DNA from: Orrella daihaiensis
GTDB taxonomy: Bacteria; Pseudomonadota; Gammaproteobacteria; Burkholderiales; Burkholderiaceae_B
Direction of reading: 5' to 3'
Length of the DNA: 64,000 nt
Assembly (NCBI RefSeq): GCF_022811525.1
Contig: NZ_CP063982.1
Coordinates: 2,480,001-2,544,000 of the forward strand
Position numbers and translations under genes: made by a program. Positions 53,901 to 61,346 of the stretch are shown here, piece after piece; within the stretch, counting starts at the first letter, position 1; each line of letters starts with the position of its first letter. The notes beneath the pieces were generated by a model. It made no database searches, had not been told where the DNA came from, and saw nothing but the letters and a program-made list of their open reading frames with translations.

Positions 53901-54611
53901 GTGATCAGCACCTGCGTATGGTGGCCGGATAACGCGGCCATGCAACATGCCGGGCACGCGCATATCATGCACAAAGACCAATTCGCCGCTTGCCTTGGCA
54001 GGAATATCAACCCTTGGGACTGACTGCCCAATGATGCGGTGCGCCTTGCTGTCTTTCACCTCGACGGCCGTATCGAGCCTTAAGGCTACCTGTGCACCAC
54101 GAATCAGTTCCCCGTAGGTCACCCGAATATTGCTATCCCGTACATGGCTAATCGTGCCGTCTCTGACTTGCAATTCATCGACTGGCAGGTTCAGCGTATT
54201 GGCGGCTTGGGCTAATAGATAAGCGCGCGCTTGAGCAGCCGCTTGACGCAGTACCATGCCATGGATTTGAATCGAAGCACTGGCGATCGTCGGGCCTTGA
54301 TTGGGTGCCGTGGCCGTATCGCCCATCACCATCGTGACTTGTTTAACCGCCACATCGAGCTCTTCCGCTACCAGCTGTGTCAACGCGGTCCTCAAACCCG
54401 TACCCAAATCCACATGACCATGCAAACCCGTGACCGTTCCATCAGGCCATACTGCCAGCAAAACCTCGTCGCCCTCCAATGGATTGGACGCCACAGCCAT
54501 TGGCTGCCCAGGTACTGCCGGCGCAGGCGCTGCTGGCTCTCTGAGAACCAGGAGCACTTCCTGAGCCTTTAGAAAATCAGCTCGTGTGGTCAGTCGGCTA
54601 AAGGATGTCAT
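50931..54611 (-). CDS. nicB: NicB-like dehydrogenase: molybdopterin subunit fused to three-heme cytochrome c
   Basis: 1226 residues. About 30-780 is a xanthine-dehydrogenase/isoquinoline-oxidoreductase-type Mo domain (HGHVDLGTGLRTAL; RASWLRGVSALPN; catalytic Glu loop LGAGESSSVPG). A membrane helix near 795-815 follows, then a cytochrome c part with three heme sites: CATCH (near 842), CSACH (near 990) and CAACH (near 1122). This matches Pseudomonas putida NicB (nicotinate to 6-hydroxynicotinate, electrons to the respiratory chain); isoquinoline-type substrates are an alternative. The start overlaps the nicA stop (ATGA). Confidence 0.87.
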   Translation of the reverse strand: MTSFSRLTTRADFLKAQEVLLVLREPAAPAPAVPGQPMAVASNPLEGDEVLLAVWPDGTVTGLHGHVDLGTGLRTALTQLVAEELDVAVKQVTMVMGDTATAPNQGPTIASASIQIHGMVLRQAAAQARAYLLAQAANTLNLPVDELQVRDGTISHVRDSNIRVTYGELIRGAQVALRLDTAVEVKDSKAHRIIGQSVPRVDIPAKASGELVFVHDMRVPGMLHGRVIRPPYAGADHGDFIGNTLESVEESSISHIPGVVAVVVIRDFVGVVAEREEQAEAAMRALVVRWKPWPGLPDVKDIKGALSNNPAVPREVVNEGDALGSLQASGGGMSRTYLWPYQMHASLGPSCAVAHWRGPEMRTAEDQFTLRVWAGTQNPHVLRADLARLAGLQDIDVDLIRMEASGCYGRNGADDVAADALLLSRAVGAPVRVQLTREQENVWEPKGAAQWMEVNGAVSEQGQINAWDFSTSYPSNGAPPLALLLTRTIEPNAQAYFMGDRTARPPYTVPNLRVTVNDMPPILRASWLRGVSALPNSFAHESFVDELATAAGEDPVEFRLRHLDDPRASELLKETAIRAGWQPRTGPRLVKGENGLLQGQGVAYARYVHSRWPGFGAAWAAWVANVEVNPNTGEVHVRKVVVGHDAGLTVNPAGVEHQIHGNVIQATSRALQEKVTTEPTQNTVANQEWGSYPVLSFRQVPVIEVYQMPRPEEPPLGAGESSSVPGTAAIANAIFDATGVRFRQPPFTPEVVRAAINPLPAATDSPEPRVAKRRLSAPSVGAIYPRRKSIGWRALALAVGAVGIVAGVFGWRSPIAPVTRPSASLYATETIERGRQLAALSNCATCHTTADGQKYAGGVALPTPFGVIYSTNITPDPETGIGNWSLAAFERAMRQGISQDGRHLYPAFPYTAFSRFSDDEITSLYAYFMSQPAVRQDNPKTELSFPFSVRPALAAWNAIYPPALAPEAAPSGVDSEVWLRGEYLVNGPAHCSACHTPRDLAGAEKFGKQFLSGGYIKGWQAHDLTATSNSPVPWTEQAFYDYLRQGVSDHHGAALGPMADVVKQLSTVPDEDLRAMAVYLASFQQPVDTQTINQAVEQQLAITAQPPAALLDGSHRLFEAACAACHHDGSGPTLLGANVPLALNTNLHADQPDNLIRVILEGVRSPPSDAVGFMAGFADQFNDEQLVGLVRYMRARFAPQQPAWPDLENSVKRMREAVKEATQLAK

Positions 54612-55099
54612 TCACGCTCCCGTGCCTTTAACAATATCCGGGCTGCCTGGCGTGCGGCCGCCATAATTTCGATGTGCGTACCACAGCGACAGATATTTCC
54701 GGAGAGTGCATCAACAATCTGCTGTTCGGTTGGATCAGGTACACGCTCAAGCAATGCTGCCACGGTCATGATCATGCCGTTTAGACAATACCCGCACTGA
54801 GCTGCTTGCTCTTGAACAAATGCCGCCTGCACAGGATGCAAGGTCTTTGCATTGGCCAGCCCTTCAAGCGTGGTAATGGCACGCAAGCCAACTTCACCAA
54901 CTGGAATGACACAAGAACGGGCTGCGACACCATCAACGAGCACCGTACAGGCTCCACATTGCCCAAGCCCACAACCGTATTTGGGTCCGTTCAAAGACAA
55001 GTCATTACGCAATACCATCAACAAGCTGGCATCCGGTGATGCTGTGATGACATGCTTGGTTCGATTGATCTGCAGAATAATCTCGCGGGGCTTTCTCAT
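54608..55099 (-). CDS. nicA: NicA-like [2Fe-2S] subunit
   Basis: 163 residues with the two cluster motifs of Mo-hydroxylase small subunits: CGLGQCGACTVL with the earlier partners, and AAQCGYCLNGM...CRCGTH for the second. The Leu-Asn-Gly after the second Cys pair is the isoquinoline/nicotinate type, not the CTPGM of CoxS. It passes electrons from molybdenum to the heme domain of NicB. It lies between livF (7-base gap) and nicB. Confidence 0.88.
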   Translation of the reverse strand: MRKPREIILQINRTKHVITASPDASLLMVLRNDLSLNGPKYGCGLGQCGACTVLVDGVAARSCVIPVGEVGLRAITTLEGLANAKTLHPVQAAFVQEQAAQCGYCLNGMIMTVAALLERVPDPTEQQIVDALSGNICRCGTHIEIMAAARQAARILLKARERE

Positions 55100-55106
55100 G
55101 GTTGGT

Positions 55107-55856
55107 CTATACGCTCAGGTATGCCCGTCGAACTGACTCGTTGGCATCGAGTTCAGCCATCGTGCCTTCATACTGAATCACCCCCTTCTCGAGCACATAA
55201 GCCCGGTCACAAACCAGCTCGGCAAAGTGCAGGTTTTGTTCGGACAACAGAATGCTCACGCCACGCGCCTTGAGCTCAAGAATCATGTGTGCCATTTGCT
55301 CAACGATCACAGGCGCCACACCCTCAGAAGGCTCATCAAGCAACACCAGATACGGGTTACCCATCAGAGACCTCGCAACCGTCAGCATCTGTTGCTCACC
55401 ACCACTCATCTGACTGCCCAAGCGTTGCTGCATATCTCTCAAGTTAGGGAATAACTCGAACAGTTGCTCAACTGTCCAGTATGGCGCGGGTGTCCCATCA
55501 GGCCACGCGCGAGCCCCCTGCCGACCGACTAGGAGATTTTCTGAAACGGTTAATGCCGTAAAAATGCGGCGATCTTCAGGCACAAAGCCCAAGCCACTTG
55601 ACGCGATATCATGCGTTGGCCATGCTGATATATCCTGACCCATGAACCTGACTTGACCCGCCCGACGACTCATCATTGCCATGATGGTTTTCATGGTGGT
55701 GGACTTACCCGCACCGTTACGCCCCATGAGAGCAACCACTTCACCCTGCCTGATTTGCAGCGACACATCGAATAACGCTTGCGCTGCTGCATACCATGCT
55801 TGCAAGCCTTTGACTTCCAATAGCGGCTCTGACGTATTCCAGGGCAGATTACTCAT
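55107..55856 (-). CDS. Branched-chain-type ABC transporter ATP-binding protein (LivF-like)
   Basis: 249 residues. Walker A GRNGAGKST, signature SGGEQQML, Walker B LVLLDEPSEGVAP, and the H-loop region. LivF type by size and by the tail. It powers import with the LivG-like protein. Its ATG overlaps the stop of that gene (ATGA). Confidence 0.92.
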   Translation of the reverse strand: MSNLPWNTSEPLLEVKGLQAWYAAAQALFDVSLQIRQGEVVALMGRNGAGKSTTMKTIMAMMSRRAGQVRFMGQDISAWPTHDIASSGLGFVPEDRRIFTALTVSENLLVGRQGARAWPDGTPAPYWTVEQLFELFPNLRDMQQRLGSQMSGGEQQMLTVARSLMGNPYLVLLDEPSEGVAPVIVEQMAHMILELKARGVSILLSEQNLHFAELVCDRAYVLEKGVIQYEGTMAELDANESVRRAYLSV

Positions 55857-56635
55857 GCTGACCCCTCCTTTGACGATTGCAGCTTCTCAAAGGTCTTGCC
55901 CGTCCCGAAATACACTTCCTGAACTTTGGGGTTATCACGAATTTGTGCCGGCGTGCCCTCAGCAATCAAACGCCCTCGCGCAAGGACAATGATGCGGTCA
56001 GCATACGCAAATACAACATCCATGCTGTGCTCGGTAAAAAGCACAGCGATGCCCTGATCGGTCACTAACTGCTTTGTTAGCGCCATCAGGGCATTGCGTT
56101 CGCCCGGAGCCATGCCTGCCGTGGGCTCATCCATCAGCAATAGCCGGGGGGAATTGGCCAGTGCAATTGCCAACTCGACCCTTTTGACATCAGCATAAGC
56201 CAACTCGCTACTTGATCGGTCGGCCTGATCAAGCATCCCAACAAGGTCAAGCAATGCCAATGCACGGTCACGTGCGTGACGCGATGCTCTTTTGAAGAAG
56301 GAATACAACTGCCGATCTGCGGAGATCAGTGCCATTTGCACATTCTCACAAACCGTCAGGGATTCAAACGTTTCGGCAATCTGAAAGGTACGCCCAACAC
56401 CCAATCGCCAGATCTCGCGCGGGCGCATCCCGATCAATTCCTGGCCAGCCAATTCAATAGATCCGCGGTCAGCCAGAATTTGGCCGTTGACCATGTTGAA
56501 CGTGGTTGACTTACCAGCGCCGTTGGGACCAATCAAAGCAAGCAACTCGCCGGGCCCAACCGAGAAATCGATGCCATCTACTGCTTTGACGCCACCAAAG
56601 GACTTACCTAGACCTTTAACCGTTAAAAGGCTCAT
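55853..56635 (-). CDS. Branched-chain-type ABC transporter ATP-binding protein (LivG-like)
   Basis: 260 residues. Walker A GPNGAGKST, Walker B LLLMDEPTAGMAP and the LivG-type C-terminal extension (PAQIRDNPKVQEVYFG). The expected signature LSGGQ reads LAYADVKR here, which departs from the usual LSYG(D)QR and may lower or change ATPase activity. It overlaps both neighbours by ATGA. Confidence 0.9.
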   Translation of the reverse strand: MSLLTVKGLGKSFGGVKAVDGIDFSVGPGELLALIGPNGAGKSTTFNMVNGQILADRGSIELAGQELIGMRPREIWRLGVGRTFQIAETFESLTVCENVQMALISADRQLYSFFKRASRHARDRALALLDLVGMLDQADRSSSELAYADVKRVELAIALANSPRLLLMDEPTAGMAPGERNALMALTKQLVTDQGIAVLFTEHSMDVVFAYADRIIVLARGRLIAEGTPAQIRDNPKVQEVYFGTGKTFEKLQSSKEGSA

Positions 56636-58533
56636 GATGACGCCCCTTTCACACGACGAACCCGATCAAAAGCGATTCGAAAGTACCCAGCAATACCTTG
56701 CGGGAACAGCAATACCAACAGAAGGATCACACCACCGAGTACGGCTCGCCAGTATTCTGTGTTGCGCGCAACCATATCATGCAGCCAGGTAAAGCTGACG
56801 GCACCAACAATCGGTCCAGCCAGAGTTTGCACACCGCCAAGCAATACCATCACCAAACCATCAACTGACTTGGTTACAAACAGGCTTTCCGGCGACACAC
56901 TGCCCTTGGAAAACGCAAACAAAGAGCCCGCCAATCCAGCAAATGCGCCAGCAATGATGAAAGCAACCCAGTGCACCCGTTTGACATCGATCCCGATGGC
57001 ATCAGCGCGTACAAAGGAATCTCGCCCTGCACGCATTGCATAACCGAACGGCGCAAATAGCATGCGTCTGAGTGCCCAAAGACTTGCTGCCACCAGCACC
57101 AATGTCATCACATAGTAGGCTGGTTTGGCGCTCAGCCACGCTGCTGGCCAGACTCCAATTAAGCCATTGCTGCCTCCGGTAAAGCTATCCCACTGGTAAA
57201 CAATCGCCCAGGCAATCTGCGCAAATGCAAGCGTGAGCATTGCCAGGTACACGCCCGACAAACGAACCGCAAACCAACCAAAGACGATGGCACCGATGAC
57301 CGCGACCAGTGGTGCCAGCAACAAAGAAACCTCCATGGGCAAACTGACCTTGGTCAACAGGATTGCGGCAGCGTACGCCCCCAGGCCGAAGTATGCCGCG
57401 TGGCCAAATGAATGCAAGCCAGCAGGTCCCATGATGAAATGCAGGCTTGTCGCAAATAACGCGGCAATCAACAGATCAATAGCCAACACAACGGTATACG
57501 GCGATTCCGAGCTGTACCAAGGTAGTGCCAGCAAGATCAAAAACAGCAGCAAGCCCCAAAGCAAAGCCTGATTGCCTTTGCCCAGGCGGAAAGGCTCCTC
57601 GGCATGGCTGGTATGCCGTGACAGGGGTTGCGGCCTTCCAAACAAACCCCATGGTCGCAATACAAGCACCAGTGCCATCACTAAAAACTCTACGACCAGC
57701 GTGAGTTTAGAAAACGATACCTCTACACCTGCAATGTCCACCACACCTAGCCAGATACAGATTGCCTTGATCTCAGCAATGATGAGGGCAGCGACATAAG
57801 CCCCGGGAATGGATCCCATCCCACCAACCACCACCACCACGAATGCGGCTCCAATAATGTGCAGGTCCATCTCGAGGTTGGCCGGTTCACGCGGCAACTG
57901 CAAAGCACCGCCAAGCCCTGCCAGAAATGCGCCTAATGCAAATACGGCGGTAAACAACCAAGCCTGATTCACGCCCAATGCAGCAACCATGCCACGGTCG
58001 TGTGATGCAGCGCGCACCAATACGCCCCATCGCGTGCGGGTGAGTAATAACCAAAGCAAACCCAGCACAACAGGACCCACCGCCACCAAGAACAGGTCGT
58101 AAGCAGGGAACCGGCGACCCAGGATTTCCACAGCGCCCGACAGGCCGGGCGCACGCGGGCCTAATAACTCTTCAGGACCCCAGATCCACAAGGTCGCGTC
58201 TTTGATGACTAGCACCAGTGCAAAGGTTGCCAACAACTGAAATAGCTCTGGCGCTTTGTAGATCCGTCGCAACAAAAAGATTTCTGTCAGGGCACCGAGC
58301 ACACCAACCACCAAGGCTGCCAGTAACAGCGACACCCAAAACCCCAGAGCCCCAGACCAAATCGATACGAGCGTGTAGGCGATATACACACCGACCATAT
58401 AAAAAGATCCGTGTGCAAAGTTGACAATTCGCGTGACGCCAAAAATCAGTGAAAGCCCGGCGGCCACCAAAAATAAAGAGGAGGCAGACGCCAGGCCATT
58501 TAACAGCTGAACCAGAAAACCAGAGAAGTCCAT
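56632..58533 (-). CDS. Fused branched-chain-type ABC permease (LivH-LivM)
   Basis: 633 residues with two permease domains in one chain. The first (about 1-295) is LivH-like (GLSLIFGVTRIVNFAHGSFYMVG). The second (about 325-625) is LivM-like (GLHSFGHAAYFGLGAYAAA). Both carry the EAA-type loops for the ATPases. Usually these are two genes; the fusion fixes a 1:1 ratio. It follows the binding-protein gene by 21 bases. Confidence 0.92.
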   Translation of the reverse strand: MDFSGFLVQLLNGLASASSLFLVAAGLSLIFGVTRIVNFAHGSFYMVGVYIAYTLVSIWSGALGFWVSLLLAALVVGVLGALTEIFLLRRIYKAPELFQLLATFALVLVIKDATLWIWGPEELLGPRAPGLSGAVEILGRRFPAYDLFLVAVGPVVLGLLWLLLTRTRWGVLVRAASHDRGMVAALGVNQAWLFTAVFALGAFLAGLGGALQLPREPANLEMDLHIIGAAFVVVVVGGMGSIPGAYVAALIIAEIKAICIWLGVVDIAGVEVSFSKLTLVVEFLVMALVLVLRPWGLFGRPQPLSRHTSHAEEPFRLGKGNQALLWGLLLFLILLALPWYSSESPYTVVLAIDLLIAALFATSLHFIMGPAGLHSFGHAAYFGLGAYAAAILLTKVSLPMEVSLLLAPLVAVIGAIVFGWFAVRLSGVYLAMLTLAFAQIAWAIVYQWDSFTGGSNGLIGVWPAAWLSAKPAYYVMTLVLVAASLWALRRMLFAPFGYAMRAGRDSFVRADAIGIDVKRVHWVAFIIAGAFAGLAGSLFAFSKGSVSPESLFVTKSVDGLVMVLLGGVQTLAGPIVGAVSFTWLHDMVARNTEYWRAVLGGVILLLVLLFPQGIAGYFRIAFDRVRRVKGASS

Positions 58534-58554
58534 GGAAAGACTCTCACTCCATGA

Positions 58555-59778
58555 TTACTTGTTGGCTTGCGCTGGACGTAACTTTTGAACTTCTTGAGCA
58601 GATGGTAAGACGCTCGCGCCATCGACGTATCGATAGTCAACCATCACGCCCTTGCCATCGACATTTTTTGTCTTGCCAACATAACCGCCCATGGTGGACT
58701 GATGATCCTCGGGACGATAGCGAATCGGTCCAAACGGTGACATCAACTCCAGACCGCGAAACGCCTGAATCATGTCTTCTGTGTTGGTGTTTCCAGCTTT
58801 CTTGACGCCCTCAGCCAAAGACATAATCGTGGCATAGCCAACCACCGAACCCAAGCGGGGATAATCATTGAATTTCTGCTGATAAGCCTTCAAGAACGCA
58901 TCATGCTCGGGCGTGTTAATGCCGTACCACGGGTAGCCAGTCACTAGCCAACCATTTGGTGCCTCGTTCTTTAATGGGTCCAAATATTCTGGCTCACCAG
59001 TCAACAGACTCACCACTTCGCGTCCTTCGAACAGACCACGCGTATTACCTTCTCGGACAAATTTACCGAGGTCAGCACCGAAAAGGACATTGAAGATCGC
59101 ATCGGGCTTGGCGTCAGCCAACGCCTGCACGACACTGCCGGCGTCCACCTTGCCAAGCGGGGTGGCTTGCTCGTCGACAAATTCAATATCGGGTTGAGCG
59201 GCTTTCATCAAAGCTTTGAAAGTCGCTGCGGCTGACTGACCATACTCATAATTCGGGTAGACCAGCGCCCAACGCTTTTTATTCATGGCGACAGCTTCTG
59301 GTACCAGCATGGCTACCTGCATATATGTTGAAGGTCGCAAGCGGAAGGTGTACCGATTGCCGTTATCCCAGGTAATTTTGTTCGTGAGCGGCTCACTGGC
59401 CAGAAAAAAGACCTGCTTTTGTTTCGCGAAGTCAGTCAGCGCCAAGCCGATGTGAGACAGGAAAGTGCCGGTTAATAAATCCACCTGATCGCGCGACACC
59501 AATTCCTCAGCCACCCGAACCGCATCACCGGGATTAGCGTTGTCATCACGACGAATCAGTTCCACTTGTTTACCCAGCAACCCACCTGACTGATTAATCT
59601 GATCAACGGCCAGCTCCATACCCATGCGGTATGGCTCCAGAAAAGCCGGCTGCGCTTTGTAGCTGTTGACCTCACCAATCTTGATCACGCCTTGTGCGCT
59701 CGTGATGGTCGCCATACTCAATAACGAAACCGCCACCACCCATTTAAGGGGAGCAAAGTTTTGCAGAAAATTTTTCAT
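58555..59778 (-). CDS. Periplasmic substrate-binding protein (LivK-like)
   Basis: 407 residues with a Sec signal peptide (LKWVVAVSLLSMATITSAQ) and a type I periplasmic-binding fold: IKIGEVNSYKAQPAFLEPYRMGMELAVDQINQSGGLLGKQVELI. Such proteins bind amino acids, amides or aromatic acids. In this operon the ligand may be nicotinate or a related pyridine acid. GGAG lies 9 bases before the ATG. Confidence 0.92.
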   Translation of the reverse strand: MKNFLQNFAPLKWVVAVSLLSMATITSAQGVIKIGEVNSYKAQPAFLEPYRMGMELAVDQINQSGGLLGKQVELIRRDDNANPGDAVRVAEELVSRDQVDLLTGTFLSHIGLALTDFAKQKQVFFLASEPLTNKITWDNGNRYTFRLRPSTYMQVAMLVPEAVAMNKKRWALVYPNYEYGQSAAATFKALMKAAQPDIEFVDEQATPLGKVDAGSVVQALADAKPDAIFNVLFGADLGKFVREGNTRGLFEGREVVSLLTGEPEYLDPLKNEAPNGWLVTGYPWYGINTPEHDAFLKAYQQKFNDYPRLGSVVGYATIMSLAEGVKKAGNTNTEDMIQAFRGLELMSPFGPIRYRPEDHQSTMGGYVGKTKNVDGKGVMVDYRYVDGASVLPSAQEVQKLRPAQANK

Positions 59779-59860
59779 CGAAATGTCTCCAGTTTGAACT
59801 GCACATCAAATCAAACGCCTGCTGCTTTTTTTATAAACCGTTGGCTTAAAAAGTATTGCA

Positions 59861-60448
59861 CTATTTCAAGCCATCCTCCCCTTTGATTTCACTCACTTGT
59901 AATCCGCCAATGCGTGGTAACGGTCGACCACTATCGGTTACAGCGACGGCCACCAGGATCTCGTCAGCCGCTGGAGCATCGGTGACACGCGCCTCAACAG
60001 CATCGAAATGACTTCGCACATAGGCAGCGTCTTTATGGCCGAGCGGAACATCAATCGGCGTACCAGGGCCACCGCGCTTTTTAGATGAAGGCACTAAGGC
60101 AGCGCCTTTTTCTACAGCTTTGCGCAGGGGCGCACCGAGTTTGGGATGCAAAATCGCGGCTGCGTGTTCAAGCTCGCCGCGCTCGCCCACAATGGCCGCC
60201 TTGCCATAACTTTGTGCCTCATGCGGTTTAATCCCCAGTGCCTGAACGCAGCGCTCCCCAAGCAACTCCCCGAGCATCGCGCCCGCGTCCATCAGCATGC
60301 TCAAGTCTTGCTCATAGCGTCCTGCAAACGGATTCTGGATCACAGCAACTGCCACCGCTCGACGGGTGGGTGGGGAGATTGTCTGCCCCATTTCAATATG
60401 CGTCTCGTCCACACTCACGGTAATTTTTCTGATGACTATGCCTGACAT
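59861..60448 (-). CDS. DUF1185 (amino acid synthesis) family protein
   Basis: 195 residues matching PF06684: IRKITVSVDETHIEMG, AVIQNPFAGRYEQDLS, LGIKPHEAQSYGKAAIVG and PLGHKDAAYVRSHFDA. No enzymatic role is established. It overlaps the UPF0280 gene by 13 bases and lies 82 bases before the binding-protein gene, so it is a firm member of the nicotinate operon. A role in opening or hydrolysing the reduced ring is possible but unproved. Confidence 0.85.
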   Translation of the reverse strand: MSGIVIRKITVSVDETHIEMGQTISPPTRRAVAVAVIQNPFAGRYEQDLSMLMDAGAMLGELLGERCVQALGIKPHEAQSYGKAAIVGERGELEHAAAILHPKLGAPLRKAVEKGAALVPSSKKRGGPGTPIDVPLGHKDAAYVRSHFDAVEARVTDAPAADEILVAVAVTDSGRPLPRIGGLQVSEIKGEDGLK

Positions 60449-61335
60449 AACGCTTCTTCTCCCATGCTCTGAACAATCTGACTAACGGAGACCACCTGGG
60501 ACTGACACACCAGAACCACTGACTGCAAAATGCCTGCATCAACATAGTTCTGTGCGACGGCTTTACCACGCGCCAAGGCGACTGCAACTTTTTCAGGGGC
60601 CAGACGAGGTACACCTACTGTCACAAGATGATCACCCAAGTCAGTGTCATCTGACAAGAGGTTAGCGGGCCGACGGACAATCAATTCATCTTCAACATCC
60701 ACTGCATTGGCAATCATCGTGGCACCCGCATCGGCCAACGCCGAACTTTCTGCAAACACAGTGACGCTATCGGCTATACCAAGTGAGTGGCTGCGGCCAG
60801 CCCAACCACTGGTCGCCACTCCCCCAATGCCTGTGTCAGCAACAATCGTTGCCATCGCATCCAGCGCTGGCAGGCGCGCCTGCATGATGACGGGCAATAC
60901 ACTGGTCAGATCGCTGAATAAGCCCAATCGAAGTCTGGTGTTAGCGGTCAAGTGCAAGGCGATGTCACCGCCATTGTTGACCCAGGCACGATCGATACCG
61001 CTACGCTGGTAGGGCGCTAGGATGTGCTGCGCTACTGAGCCAGCCACCGCTGCCATCGGGGTAATGAAATCCCGATGGGCGAACGGTCGGCATGCTAGCC
61101 ACATACGCTTGGCCACGGGACCAATCATCGGGTTGGGACGAGAAGGATCCACCGGCTGACGCAAAAGGACCAATTCGGTTACCAGAGTTGGCAGCACTTC
61201 TTTAAACAGTCTCTGGGCCTCTTCATGAGCTGCTTGTACCGCTATCGGGTCTCCTTCAGCCTGAACGATGAGGTCGATGGGCCCATGCTGCATATGCAAA
61301 CGGTTGCCTGGCAATGTTTCAAACATAGGGCCCAT
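60436..61335 (-). CDS. UPF0280 family protein (ApbE-like fold)
   Basis: 300 residues. The ATG at 61335 is 11 bases after the stop of the upstream gene and has AGGA 10 bases before it; the longer frame from 61443 lies within that gene and is not used. Sequence marks of the family: MAAVAGSVAQHILAPY, VNNGGDIALHL and GIGGVATSGW, reminiscent of the FAD-binding residues of ApbE flavin transferase. The function is unknown. It could flavinylate or assist the adjoining reductase. Confidence 0.85.
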   Translation of the reverse strand: MGPMFETLPGNRLHMQHGPIDLIVQAEGDPIAVQAAHEEAQRLFKEVLPTLVTELVLLRQPVDPSRPNPMIGPVAKRMWLACRPFAHRDFITPMAAVAGSVAQHILAPYQRSGIDRAWVNNGGDIALHLTANTRLRLGLFSDLTSVLPVIMQARLPALDAMATIVADTGIGGVATSGWAGRSHSLGIADSVTVFAESSALADAGATMIANAVDVEDELIVRRPANLLSDDTDLGDHLVTVGVPRLAPEKVAVALARGKAVAQNYVDAGILQSVVLVCQSQVVSVSQIVQSMGEEALCQA

Positions 61336-61346
61336 GGACGCAGTTC

